A stretch of DNA of 64,000 bases. It comes from Serinus canaria. Its lineage: Eukaryota; Chordata; Aves; Passeriformes; Fringillidae. Where the stretch lies: the NCBI RefSeq assembly GCF_022539315.1, contig NC_066322.1, positions 19,478,765 through 19,542,764 of the forward strand, given 5' to 3'. The position numbers and the translations under genes were made by a program. How positions within the stretch are numbered: position 1 is the first letter of the stretch; every line of letters starts with the position of its first letter. Shown in pieces: positions 1-14,978 of the stretch. The notes under the pieces were generated by a model. That model was not told the DNA's origin. It saw nothing but the letters and a program-made list of their open reading frames with translations, and did not search any database.

Positions 1-904
1 ACAGATGTGCAGAATGTCCTGGCTCTCAGGACTGCATGAACCGAGACTGAGCAAAGTGTGTTAGCTGTAATACTAATGAAATGGTGAGCAGCTGCTGTAC
101 AGAGATGGGAACTGGTGGTGCCATGCACATCTGGGAGTGGTGCTATACATCTGCATGCATTTGTAAGTGTGCTTTATTCAGTTAAGGCGCTAATAAAAAA
201 TGGAAGGAGAAATTGACATTAATACATTTAAAATCGTGCTGCTCTGTGCAGAAGTGGAAATGCGGTTCTCTTTAGGGGCAAGCAGGATTGCTATTATTGA
301 CAGGATATCCAGAAACCAAGAGAAGATTCCTTTGTGCTGAAACATGGCACAGTTCAAGTTGATTTTCTAGTCTTCATATTCTCTTAGAGTATAGTTTTAT
401 TGTTAGTATTACTCAAATTTATACATTGTTCATTATTCTCATTTATTCAATAAGGATTGTCGCTAAGACAGTGATCTTTTAAGTCAGTTTGAAATGAAGA
501 CTTGAAATCATTTCATGAAGAAAAATCAAAGGTCTTTTTTTTGAAGGAGGAAATTGTAGGAAATTCAAGAAAGGACTTGGAAAACAGCTCTAGCTTTCAA
601 ATTCAGTCAGGCAGCTAGAACTCATCTCTCTCTATCATTTGCATCTGATATTGGGTTTTCCTTGACTCTGTTGTATTGGTTTTGCACGGCCTGGTTTTTG
701 ATAGCCAGGGTACTACAGAGGTGGCTCCTGTGAGAAGCTGCTAGAAGCTTCCACCGTTTCCAGCAGAGCCAATCCCTGATGGCTCTGAAGATGGACATGC
801 TGCTGGCCAAAACCAGTCCAATGAGAGAGGTTGGTAATGCCTCTGTACTAACATATTTAAGAAGAAAATCAAAACAGAGTCACATGGTTTTTCTTCTAGT
901 CAGA
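1..904. other. upstream flank, no gene seen
   Basis: AT-rich intergenic DNA. I see no exon with plausible splice sites and a recognisable product, and no repeat family that I recognise. The short open frames here lack any protein-like composition. Confidence 0.6.
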
Positions 905-1725
905 AAAGAGGAGGAGGTGAGAACAGACCTTGGACACACCAAGGTCAGTGCAGAAGGAGGGAGAGGAGGTGCTCCAGGTGCCAGAGCCAAGATTCCTCTG
1001 CTGGCCTCATAGTGATGACCATGGTGAAGCAGCTGTGCCCATGGGAATCCATGGGAGATGCAGAGATCCACTCACAGCCCATGGGGGAGGTGCCCATGCT
1101 GGAGCAAGTAGATGCCTGGAGGAGTCTGTGATCCAGTGGAAGACCCAGTGGAAAGAGGGGGCCCTTGCTTCCAGGCTGGAGCAGCCTGTCTTTGGAGGAC
1201 TGTACCCCGTGGGAAGAGAGACCCAGGTCACAACAGTTTTGGGAGGCTGTGTGCCCATGAGAAGGACTCATGCTGCAGCAGGTGAGGTTTGGCTGCTGCT
1301 CTGGAGAGCGGACCCACACCAAGGCAGTTCACAGAAAAATGTCCCCTGTGGGAGGGACCCCATATCCTCGCAGGGGGAGGACTCCTCTCCCTGAGCAGCA
1401 GAAGAGAATCTTGGTGATGAACTTACCAAAACCCCTATGTCCTGTCTCCCTGCAGTGTTGGTGGGAAGGAGGAGAGGCTGGAGTGAAACAGTGTTTTAAG
1501 GGCATGTTTTACTTCTCATTATCCACCTCTGATTCTGTTTGTAATAAACTCACTTGGCAACCTTAAGTTGAACCTGTTTTGCCCTTAAATGTTTTTTTCC
1601 AGTCCTTATCTCACTCATAAGCCCTTTGTTAATTTTTTTCCCTCTCCACTGCCCCGATGTGGCAGAGGAGGGTGAGCAAGCAGCTCTCATGGGTGCCTGG
1701 TGTTGGGCCAGTATAAAACCATGAC
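905..1725 (+). mobile_element. ERVL-type LTR element fragment
   Basis: This GC-rich block has the text of a widespread bird ERVL-type element. It repeats phrases such as 'ctggagca' and 'ccgtgggaag', has a 'gtgggagggacccca' segment, and then a polyadenylation signal AATAAA at 1543-1548. After that comes a U5-like stretch ('ccttatctcactcataagcc', then 'ggcagaggagggtgagcaag', then 'gggtgcctggtgttgggcca'). The order matches the 3' internal/LTR part of that family as I recall it from bird genomes. Open frames at 930-1394 and 1270-1566 are by-products of this GC-rich repeat and do not look like retroviral proteins. Both boundaries are approximate and I could not find target-site duplications. The exact Repbase family is not determined. 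Confidence 0.6.
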
Positions 1726-1875
1726 CGTTGTTCATACCCTGGTCTGAACTCAGTCTAATTCTGAGAGTAAGACACCTGAATGCTGGCAAACTCATTCATT
1801 CTCTTAATGTTGTTAGATTTCCAGTCATCTTTCAATCAGCTCCCACTCCTTTTACCTTCAGTGGGTCTATGTATG
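1726..1875. other. short unique spacer between two ERV remnants
   Basis: About 150 bp of flanking DNA between the end of the ERVL-like LTR and the target duplication of the next element. No feature is visible in it. Confidence 0.5.
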
Positions 1876-1881
1876 TTTTGG

Positions 1882-2198
1882 TGGAGGGATTGAGAGACAC
1901 AGACCATGGCTATGCAAGTAAAACCATTTATTACAATAGTTCACCAATATTTAGAGGTCTCTAAGTTCCATACAAAATTTTCCACTCAGACTCCTTTGCC
2001 CCTGTTCCCTTAGTAACACAATCTTCTCAGTTATCACTCTTTCGCCAGCAATGTCCTTGTTACTCTGTTTTGCCAGAGCAGTCAGAGTGACCAGACAGGA
2101 TGTCTTCACTTTTGTCCTTGCTTGAGTTTATCTCTCCCAAGGCCAAGAGGATGGTGGCACTACCCAGTTCAGCTTCTGTGGCTGTCTGATCTTCCACA
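1882..2198 (-). repeat. 3' LTR of the minus-strand ERV
   Basis: On the minus strand it begins TGTGGAAG directly after a polypurine tract and ends with CA next to the 6-bp target duplication. It carries AATAAA on the minus strand (1927-1932), about 45 bp from its 3' end, where an LTR polyadenylation signal belongs. It matches the copy at 4182-4506 closely from about 1970 to 2198 and less well over its last 90 bp. Confidence 0.75.
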
Positions 2199-2214
2199 TC
2201 TCCCCCCTTTTTTT
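2199..2214 (-). other. polypurine tract of the ERV
   Basis: The minus strand reads seven A, six G, then AGA, immediately followed by the TGTGG start of the 3' LTR. This is the expected plus-strand primer of reverse transcription. It fixes the element's orientation as minus. Confidence 0.75.
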
Positions 2215-2508
2215 GTTTTTAATGTAAAGGGTTTCTATACCCTGATCTTAAAACAGTTTGCACCTGTAAGGCCATTATCTTATTAAGGCTATTACTGGTT
2301 ATCTATCTATATTACCTGGAATACAGATCACAATCAGACAAAACTTATCAAATACAATTATGTCACTGCCAAAGAGACTCAAATAGGAGAACAAAAGGAT
2401 AATGTCAAGCTGGGAAGTGGAAATAAATGGCTACTGTTCTAAAGTTCATATGGTTGGAGTTCAGGGGCCATGCTGTTTAGGCAGGAGGAATGTTAACATT
2501 ACTGAAAC

Positions 2509-2827
2509 TGAACTGATCTTAATAGAGCATAAAATAACAGACCTTAAATTGAATAACCTAAATTTAACTTTGTTTAAGCTTATCAGCACATAAACTTGAT
2601 AGAAGTTAATTTGAACAAAAATTAATCTTAACAGAAATTAACTTAATGGTACTTAACCTTAATGGCATCATAATTTGGCAGAACTTAAGTGCAACAGAAC
2701 TTCAATTTAACAGAAGGTAAACTTAACATCACTTAAATTTAACAGAACTGAATTTTACTATTACTTAAACTGTATTAAATTGAAACATAACAGAATTGAA
2801 AATTAATATAACTTAAATATGACAAAA
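2509..2827. repeat. decayed 16-bp tandem array inside the ERV
   Basis: About twenty consecutive 16-bp units can be laid out with almost no indels. The consensus on the plus strand is about cttaaatttaacagaa. Clear units lie at 2684, 2700, 2716, 2732, 2748, 2764, 2780, 2796 and 2812. Earlier ones start at 2573, 2589, 2605, 2621, 2637 (15 bp), 2652 and 2668. The units differ from each other at many positions but keep phase, so the array is old. It lies in the ERV's 3' internal region, about 300 bp before the polypurine tract. It is AT-rich and non-coding. Confidence 0.7.
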
Positions 2828-3081
2828 ATAATTTAGACTTTATTATTACAAAAAAGTTACTGAAAGTCTGTCATACAACAGTTAGACATCAAGGAACAAC
2901 ACGTAGATAAACAACTGTTCCGTGACCAAAATAGCAGCAACATGGATTTACTGAAGGGATTAAACTGCTGCAGATCAAATTCAAATTCACTATATGACTT
3001 AGTTAATGACTGTCAGTGAATCACCTCTCTAGTAAACAATCCTGTTAAAAATCAGAGCTCCCTGAAAATACAAGGGTGATT
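2828..3081. other. unassigned ERV internal sequence
   Basis: AT-rich sequence between the 16-bp array and the GC-rich patch. No open frame or known retroviral motif is visible. Confidence 0.4.
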
Positions 3082-3345
3082 TTAACAAACGTATTTCAAT
3101 GCATCCTGCAGGCACTGTAACTGTAGCTTCAGTACTTCGTGCAGGGCTTGATCCTGCTGTGCAGGAGCTGATGGGCGGCTCTCGGACCAGGTCAGCACTG
3201 CTACCCGGGTGCGGGAGGAGGCGGGAGAGCTCTGACAGGCCGGGAGGGCTTTCAAGCCTAGGGGGCTAACACCAGCCATGGGGCCAACCGTGGGCAGAGG
3301 GAGCTCCAAGGGGGCTCCACTACTGCCAGCAACACCGCGCACCAA
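3082..3345 (-). pseudogene. unidentified open frame in ERV interior, CpG-bearing
   Basis: An 87-codon minus-strand frame, rich in Pro, Ser, Ala and Gln. It overlaps a GC-rich patch (about 3160-3345) with several intact CpGs, unusual beside the CpG-poor remainder of the element. It is in the same phase as the frame at 3478-3792, with stops between them. It could be a scrambled accessory or env leader region, or host sequence captured by the element. I do not recognise the product. Confidence 0.3.
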
Positions 3346-3477
3346 ATTGAGGATCCATCTCTTCTGTGGATTTGTTCTCAGGATCTGTGTCCTGGATCCG
3401 TGCCCATCATTATCAGTATCTTTCTTAGTACTCCTGTTGCAACTGCTTACAGGAGTTTTTTAATCTCGAGGTCTCTT

Positions 3478-3792
3478 TCATTTAGGAAAGAGGTACAGGG
3501 TGTTTAACCCATAATGACAGTGGCTCCAATATGGAGAAATTCCTGTAATTGTAAGTTGCACTGACACTACCAGAACATCTCCCCAGTACTCACCATTCCA
3601 TGGTTTTTCGTCCAACAAGCACCACTGATCTAACTTAATCAGCTGTGCCGGCATCTTGCTTTCCATTGGATTGTGACTCACAAAGAAAGATCCAGGTGTC
3701 ATGTATTGTGGGCAGAAGGGGATGTTAAAAGCTCCTCTGCAGAGTCCTTGTCTGTTGCTGCGGGGGCACTGGGAGACGATTCTTTCCTGCAC
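3478..3792 (-). pseudogene. unidentified open frame in ERV interior
   Basis: A 104-codon minus-strand frame with a Trp/Tyr/Cys-rich composition that looks more protein-like than the chance frames elsewhere. It lies downstream (in ERV sense) of the gag-like start. It may be a remnant of an ERV coding region fused across a deletion. Neither a transmembrane segment nor a protease or polymerase motif is visible. Identity is unknown. Confidence 0.3.
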
Positions 3793-3857
3793 CCTCCTGA
3801 GCTTAAAGATTTTCTAAAGCAGCTCTCCAGAGAGGGACAAAACCAGCTGGGATCTTA

Positions 3858-4049
3858 TCACCTCTCATTGCCCTGTTCATCCCACAGTTCCACTAGGAAA
3901 GCCATGCTGGCCTTTAACCCTTTAATGTATGATTCTGCCCAGTGTAAAATCACCTTAAGAGAATGAGAAGCAGATGTTTTTCTGGGCTTCTCTAAAAGTT
4001 TAGACATAAGTTCAAAGACATGTTTTACTTCTGAAGACATATTCCCCAC
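3858..4049 (-). pseudogene. broken gag (matrix) start of the ERV
   Basis: A 63-codon minus-strand frame starting Met-Gly, which fits an N-myristoylated retroviral matrix. It begins about 110 bp downstream of the primer site, where gag is expected. The first 45 residues are helical and Lys/Glu-rich. The frame ends in adjacent TGA and TAA codons, and a Ser/Pro/Ala-rich stretch continues in another phase, so the gene is truncated and non-functional. The gag call rests on position, the Met-Gly start and composition. Confidence 0.5.
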
Positions 4050-4160
4050 AGCTCACCATCAAAACCTGAAGGGATGGATGCCAGCTGGCTCCTGCTCCCT
4101 TCCAGCAGCACTTCAGTTCTGTGGGGCATCCCCAGAATGGCCAGATAGGCAAATTGTCAT

Positions 4161-4178
4161 TCCTCATATGGGACACCA
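4161..4178 (-). other. degenerate primer binding site (tRNA-Lys-like)
   Basis: On the minus strand this 18-mer begins TGG just inside the 5' LTR. It agrees with the lysine tRNA primer site used by many class II retroviruses at 11 of 18 positions by eye. Five of the seven differences are C-to-T or G-to-A changes, partly at former CpGs. The call is plausible, not proven. Confidence 0.4.
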
Positions 4179-4181
4179 TTC

Positions 4182-4506
4182 CCAGGGATTGAGGGACACG
4201 GACCATGCTATACAAGCAAAGCTCTTTGTTGCATCAGTTTACCAGATTTATAAATCACTAAATTGTGTCCAAAATTTTCCACTCAGACTCCTTTGCCCCT
4301 GTTCCCTTAGTAACACAATCTTCTCAGTTATCATTCTTTCGCCAGCAATGTCCTTGTTACTTTCTTTTGCCAGAGCGGTCAGAGCGTCCAGACAGGATGT
4401 CTTAACTCTTGTCCTAGCCTCTTATCCTTGGGAGTTTATCTCTCCCAAGGCCAAGAGGATGGTGGCACTACCCAGTTCAGCTTCTGCAGCTGTCTGATTT
4501 TCCACG
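4182..4506 (-). repeat. 5' LTR of the minus-strand ERV, next to the amylase promoter
   Basis: Partner of the LTR at 1882-2198. The outer end reads CGTGG on the minus strand instead of TGTGG, a one-base change in the terminal TG. It has a 9-12 bp segment near 4420 that is missing from the other LTR, and its AATAAA is lost. The inner boundary is uncertain by a few bases. It ends 266 bp before the amylase TATA box and is transcribed away from that gene. Confidence 0.75.
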
Positions 4507-4512
4507 TTTTGG

Positions 4513-4771
4513 AATACTTTTGATAAAGTATCTTTGTTTATGTGATAGGAAAGAGTGCAGTTCTGGATTTGGGTGCACTGCTCATGAACCACTTGGTTTA
4601 TGATGGAGTATAATCATTGTGAAAAAGTATTTTATCTTCAGCTGTTGGGTTATTGAGGAAAAAAAACAAACCAAATAATGATACTGATCTATCTACCCAA
4701 ATAATAACTGATAGCTTTGATCCATGTGAATTTTGACACCTGCTAAAGGAACTCTGTCATACTGCTGGTGC
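4513..4771 (+). promoter_or_regulatory. amylase proximal promoter region
   Basis: This 259-bp stretch between the ERV and the TATA box holds four E-boxes: CACTTG at 4590-4595, CAGCTG at 4639-4644, CATGTG at 4723-4728 and CACCTG at 4737-4742. FOXA-like motifs include TGTTTAT at 4535-4541 and an AAACAAAC near 4665. Pancreatic exocrine promoters are normally driven by PTF1, which needs an E-box one or two helical turns from a TTTCCC-type half. I do not see a clean second half beside any of these E-boxes. A weak GTGAAAA lies upstream of CAGCTG. Binding is inference from motifs. Confidence 0.5.
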
Positions 4772-4778
4772 ATAAATA
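4772..4778 (+). promoter_or_regulatory. TATA box of the amylase gene
   Basis: ATAAATA lies 38 bp before the chosen start codon. Transcription should begin near 4800-4808, giving a 5' untranslated leader of only about 8-16 bases, as in other pancreatic amylase genes. Confidence 0.8.
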
Positions 4779-4815
4779 GGCGGTGAAGAGACCACAGCCT
4801 TACACTGAAGGCACC

Positions 4816-9583
<4,768 letters not shown>

Positions 9584-9668
9584 TTCAGGAGAAATAGCCT
9601 CCTCTCTTTGATCTGTTCTCCCATATGTTGTTCTCTGCTTTTTGAGCATGAGTGACTCTCTATTGAAT

Positions 9669-9674
9669 AATAAA
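9669..9674 (+). terminator. polyadenylation signal of the amylase gene
   Basis: AATAAA lies 86 bp after the stop codon, giving a 3' untranslated region of about 105 bases if cleavage occurs 15-20 bp later. The short tail fits pancreatic amylase mRNAs. Confidence 0.8.
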
Positions 9675-11698
9675 TGGCATTCAAATTGAAGAGTAATGTT
9701 TTTCCCTTAATGAATTAGATGTAAAAAGTGGCGATGCAGTGGTAGGTGTTAAGGCAGTGCAGCACTCCAGTTCCTGTGCAACAAAAACACTGGAGAGAAA
9801 AAAACTAATCCAAGCCAGATAAAATGGCTAAGCCAAAGTGCAGTATTTCTAGGACTGATCCATGCACACACACTTGTATCCCAGAGCAGCCACCTTGTGT
9901 GCTGTCAGCTATGAGCAGTGCCTATGTACAGACTTTATCCCTTCCTTATGACAACTCAAGCCTGGGGTCTGGGTCACTGAGGGAAGCTGGGCTGTGCCAA
10001 TCAGTTATTCCAGCCTGTGGCATCAGTGAAACCAGCAGGTTTCCTGCTTGACCGTCAGCTTGTGTCTGGACAAAGCAAAATCTCAGCTCTTGCATCGTTT
10101 GCCTCAGTGGTTTGAGGCAAGGAAATGCTCCCTGTGTGGGTGCTGAAGGTGCCTGAGAACACACGATGGATCGAGGCATTGCTTCCACCTTGTGCCACTG
10201 GCTGAGGCACAGCAAGTTCTTGCCTCTGGTGTGTTAGGCACCCTTATTCTCAAATATCTCAAAGAAATATGCAAACTCAGTACAGGTTTGGCAGCTTTCC
10301 CAAACCGCTTGTCAGCAGTCAGAAAATGCCGAGGTAAAAGCAAGTGCGCAGGCCTTGCTTTAGTTCAGAATCTCTGCCAGGCCAAAAGTGGTGCCTGCAT
10401 CCCAGTCTGGAGAGAAAAATGGAAAGAGGTTTTTCCAGTTTGAGGTCAAGGTGCAGTTTTAGGTTTCCTTTCTGTGGTGCTGGTGGTGGATATTGGCTCT
10501 GGGTGGGCCCAAGGGCTGCACGTGTCTGTCAGGGCAGTCGGGTGTGGCAAGTGTCCCTGGCCCAGACTGTACCTCCCATCTCTCTGCCTGGCTGGCTGTG
10601 GCCAGCATCTCCTGGATCCCTGCACTCAGCCCCTGCATCAGTAGAGAGGTGCCAAAGAGCTGGGGACTCATGTGACAGGGTGTTGATGGCCTTTGCAAAC
10701 CGGTTATTGCCCCACAGGGGCAGGGCAGGGAGTCCTTGGCCCCTCTGACATTGACAGGAGCTCTCTTAAGCCCTGCCCTCAGCTCCACCCCTCAGAGAGC
10801 GGGATTCCATCCTCTGTTATTCAGACATTGCTCAATCCCAAATGGAATCATCAGTTCACCTGTCAAATTGCAACTCCAAATTTGCTTAATGTAGGTTCAC
10901 GTAGCTCTGCATTTCACAGTGGCATGAAATAGAACATGGAGAAAAAGAAATCATGAGACACTTTCTTCAGGTGTAAGAAAAACTTTGGGGTTCAAATGTT
11001 CACTGTTTTGAAAGGACCTAAATTGCATTCAGACCTTGGTTTTTGTTCCTTTATTTCAGGATTTTGGCACATTGCCTTATAACTTGAGTACAAAGATGAT
11101 GAAGAAAGCAACAGTGTCATCCAGGGCAACACCAGATCTTTCAGATAACTCACTAAACCCAGAGTTACAGTTAACTTTACTGCTGATCTCTAAGTTCTCC
11201 AAGGGATCTTAGTACTGGGAAATGTTTATCTTTATTTTTATAATTTCTATTGCTACCATGTGAAGTGATGACATTAAGGCCTTAATTTTTTTATACCGGT
11301 GTTCAATGAAAAATTGAAGTTATGTTATGAAATTATCAAATTTAAGGTAAGATATTTGCTGGGGCACAACAGGATGGCACAACAGATCTGCTGAATCATA
11401 AAATTTTAGAATTTTGTTGCACAATGCAATATTTCATTTTCTGTTAGAAATGGTGCTCACTTTCATTGGCCAAACAGTGAATTTAGCTGTGTAATTAATC
11501 CCTGATTCTAAAAATGCATTGAAAATTTACAATTATGTTCTTTTTTGTAATTTTTTTTTCTATTTATTTTTACCATAGGTCTGTCTCTAAATGGGGCTTT
11601 CAGCATAATAGTGTTCAGAATTTAATGGAATTGCAGTACAACAAAGCAAAGTGAACAGCTGCTTGTATGTACAATTGCTCACTGCTCATATTTAAGTT

Positions 11699-11700
11699 AG

Positions 11701-11727
<27 letters not shown>
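11699..11727. repeat. (AT)n microsatellite
   Basis: An uninterrupted AT dinucleotide run of about 14 units, followed by a short GA/CA-rich stretch. Confidence 0.9.
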
Positions 11728-11731
<4 letters not shown>

Positions 11732-13544
11732 GAGAGACACATTCAGACAGTAAACACTTTCACATTCATCCAAACTTAAATGTTGTATAATTTGATAATT
11801 TATCCTTCTAGTGGGTTTAATCCACAGAGTTAAAATTGTATATTTGTCAGATAAATGGAAATAAACAGTGAGATTAGAAAACCATGAACTCCTAGTGTAC
11901 TATGAGTAGACCAGAAAGTTGTTTACTGAATTATTCATGGCAACTTATTTTTTCAGATAAGTGCAACAGCAAATATAGAAACTTTTGTTCAGCTCTGCAT
12001 GCCTTTGTGTCAGCTTATTATTTCCCTGAATCACTGTTACTTTTCTAAGAGAAGATGGAGTTCTGTAAAGTGAAAGTCACAATCTATTGTCTCTTTTATG
12101 GAGACTGTAAAACTTGTATTCAAGTTATTTTCTTTTAAGGGGAAACAAATGAAAAGCTCAACACACGACACTAACTTTTAAATTGCTGATCATGTGTTTA
12201 TCTGCAATCAGTGTTTTTAATAGTTTTAGTGTATTAGTCTCATTGCACAATTCTGAACAGTATACAGATATTTCCTTTACAATTGTTTTCATGCTGAGGC
12301 AATTTTAATTTTGCCCTAATGTTAAATCAGAATGGTTGTAAGAATGAATGCTGGTGACACTGTTTGAGACGGTAGTGGTGAATTATCTCCAGTGACTAGA
12401 GACAAAGTGAGAGCAAGTGCTCGGATTTTCACCCAGTTGGTGCACTAAAGCACTTAGGGTGGGGAGAAATAGCCAGATTATTTAGTGTAGGATTAAGAAA
12501 GGTGATGTAGGAGAGCAGTAAAATGTGGGCTGTGCTGTGGCACTTCTGAGTTGAAAATGGAAATACCAAATGTTTGTCAGAGAAAGGCAAATGTTTGGTA
12601 TTTCTTGGTCCTAAACTAATAATTAGATTGCATTATCCGGCCAACAAGACTGAGAAGTAGCTAGCTTAATTAACTGAACACCTCTACAGACATCTAAATA
12701 TCTCCTCACTTGTTGTTTACACTCCTGCTCTTCAGCATTTGTAATCACCCTTTTGATTATATTTAAACATATGTAATTTGTGTGGTCTGGCAGAAAATGG
12801 CAGGACAATATTTTACTGTAAAGATGCAGCAAGATCATATTGGGATAAACAACATATCAGAACCTTCTTGCTGAGATCTACCCTGGGATATCTGGCATGG
12901 AGTGCATGTGGATTTCCATGGACTGGTATCATTGCATCTCAGAGAAGTTCCTCTGAACCTTGTGAAGACAGATAATGGGGTACAACAGCAAGCAAAGCAA
13001 TAAAGGCTAATAACATGAGGTTTCTCAGTCTGGGTTCTCTGTGCATTTCTGCCTTTGCTCAAATACCCCTTGAATTTACCTTTTTCTAGACAGTGAAAAA
13101 GGTACATGATACATGCAGTGGGGACAGGGACAGGACAGAGCAGTCAAAGCAGGGCTGGACAGAGAGCAGACCAGAACAATCAGATAGATGGCAAGCTAAA
13201 AGGAATACCAAGATTGACTAAAATGATAGCTAGAACAAGACAGATCACAGAGAAGAGGCAAAGTCCTAGATGACTTGTTTAGAGAAACAAACTGTATTCA
13301 TGGGTAGAACTTGCAGATTGAAAAGGGAAAGACAGGAATAAAACTAGCAGTTCAGCAAGCACCATGTTTGTGTCTTGTAGAAGGGACATGCATGCTTTAA
13401 CTGGGAAAAGGAATTATATCTTAGAGCAGCTGTGAATGATGGAGCTTTATGGTGCTGCAACCTGTAGCAAACCATTTACTTTGTCATAAAAGTAAAGACT
13501 TTGTGCTGACAAATAGATTGCCATATTTAAGTATCAGGCTTGTA

Positions 13545-13594
13545 AGCTCTGTATATTAAAATCTGCATATTAAAAGCTCTAGATATTAAAATCT
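13545..13594. repeat. short local duplication
   Basis: A 20-bp segment beginning agctct and ending attaaaatct occurs at 13545-13564 and again at 13575-13594 with two differences. A third partial copy (atattaaaa) lies between them. It is probably replication slippage. Confidence 0.6.
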
Positions 13595-14978
13595 CTCTAT
13601 AAGAGAGTTCAGATGATAGAAAGAGAGAAGGAAATGTATCATAAAAGTATGTGCAATGGATTTGGATCTATTTTTCTACTGTTCTTCAGAATCCATTTCA
13701 GTAGCTCTCCTACAAATGTTTAAAGTTAGCCATCTTTTACATATAATAACTACCATATTCATTGCCAGCCTTGATATCATAAATTAAGTTGTGGTGTCTA
13801 CATAAATACCCCATTGCTTGCCAAGGGAAGCAAATGTGTCAGCTCTGCAAAAAAAGCCCCTACAGATGTAAAAACTGCCAAAAAGGAAGCCAAAATAGCG
13901 GCAATAAAACCCCATTTTCCTGACTTTTTACATTGTGGGAAAATGCTTTCTACAGCTCTTCAGGAGGAAGACCACTTTATCTCTGCTGATACTCTTTGTG
14001 GCACTGTGTGGGTATCAAAACCTCATTGTATAACCAGCCAAGTGATTTTTTCACCTTATATGAGACTGGACAAGGTTTGTCTTAACAAGTCTAGATCATA
14101 TTTAGAAAGCTGAGAAACTGGAGAAGGGATGTAACTTCACTGTGGAGGGCTGTGTGTTTTTTTCTAAAAGAAGGAAACATCCCATAATTCAGCCATGATT
14201 CACTGTCTTCCTATTTGTTATGCATGAAATACAATTGCCCTTTTACATGTCTGCTAACTTTGGAAAAATACTCATCTTCTAGAGACACAGGTGGCTTTCT
14301 GTTCATTTGATCTTCACACTCAAATGCCATGTTCTGTTTATCCCACACTTAGAGATCAGAAGGTTGGATAAGACCATTGGGGTCATTTCAGTTGCACTGT
14401 AATTACAAGATGATCCTCTCAACACACCTCTCAACTGTTTTATCTGGCCTACTTTGAACATGACTTTGTTGATCCATCTGTGACTTCTTTTGAAGTGCTA
14501 CTCTACTGCCTAATGGACTTTATGGGCAGACTTCTTTTTATCAGTAAGATAAAATTTACATTTTCATATTATAGTTCAATATAGCTCTTTAATCACCTTA
14601 AAAAACGCCTTTTCTTTCCCCTGACAATATTTCCTACCAATAGCAAGAAACTAAGTGTATGCTGCATGTCAGTGTAATGTTGAATACCAAGAATAAAATC
14701 AACTGCCACAAAATGAAATGCACTTTCCTTTTTCCCTTCCTCTTTTATATCTAGGTAAACGCACACACACAAAAAAAATATTCACAAGATTTATCTAGTC
14801 CTACACAATTCAGTAGAATTTTGGCCTCAAATGGATTGATACTTACAAACTTATAAAATTTGTTAGTTAACCCATAATAATTGCAGGTGGTAATAACCTT
14901 GTTTCAATGCATCTGTCTGCCCTGAAAATATTGGGAAACAAGTGGTCTGACTAGTGTAAAATCAAGTAACATATAATT

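Larger units (their letters stand above)
1876..4512 (-). mobile_element. internally deleted endogenous retrovirus, class II (ERVK)-like
   Basis: A complete but shrunken provirus lying on the minus strand. Two direct repeats of about 320 bp (1882-2198 and about 4182-4506) are its LTRs. The 6-bp sequence TTTTGG occurs immediately outside both (1876-1881 and 4507-4512) and reads as the target-site duplication. Read on the minus strand, the order is 5' LTR, primer-site-like sequence, a short gag-like start, unidentified sequence, a 16-bp tandem array, a polypurine tract and the 3' LTR. The internal part is only about 2 kb against 6-8 kb for an intact retrovirus, so pol is absent and the copy cannot be autonomous. 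Class II is inferred from the 6-bp duplication and the lysine-tRNA-like primer site; the family name is not established. Confidence 0.75.

Noticed and set aside
930..1566. 154- and 98-codon plus-strand frames as possible 3' exons of an upstream neighbour gene
   Set aside because: The sequence reads as a bird ERVL-type LTR, including its AATAAA, and no coding homology is evident.
4783..4815. In-frame upstream ATG that would extend amylase by 11 residues
   Set aside because: It lies 5 bp after the TATA box, before the likely transcription start, and would put charged residues ahead of the signal peptide.
14340..14400. Possible CR1 5'-type phrase 'gaaggttggataagacca'
   Set aside because: No further CR1 text or terminal octamer follows; too weak to call.
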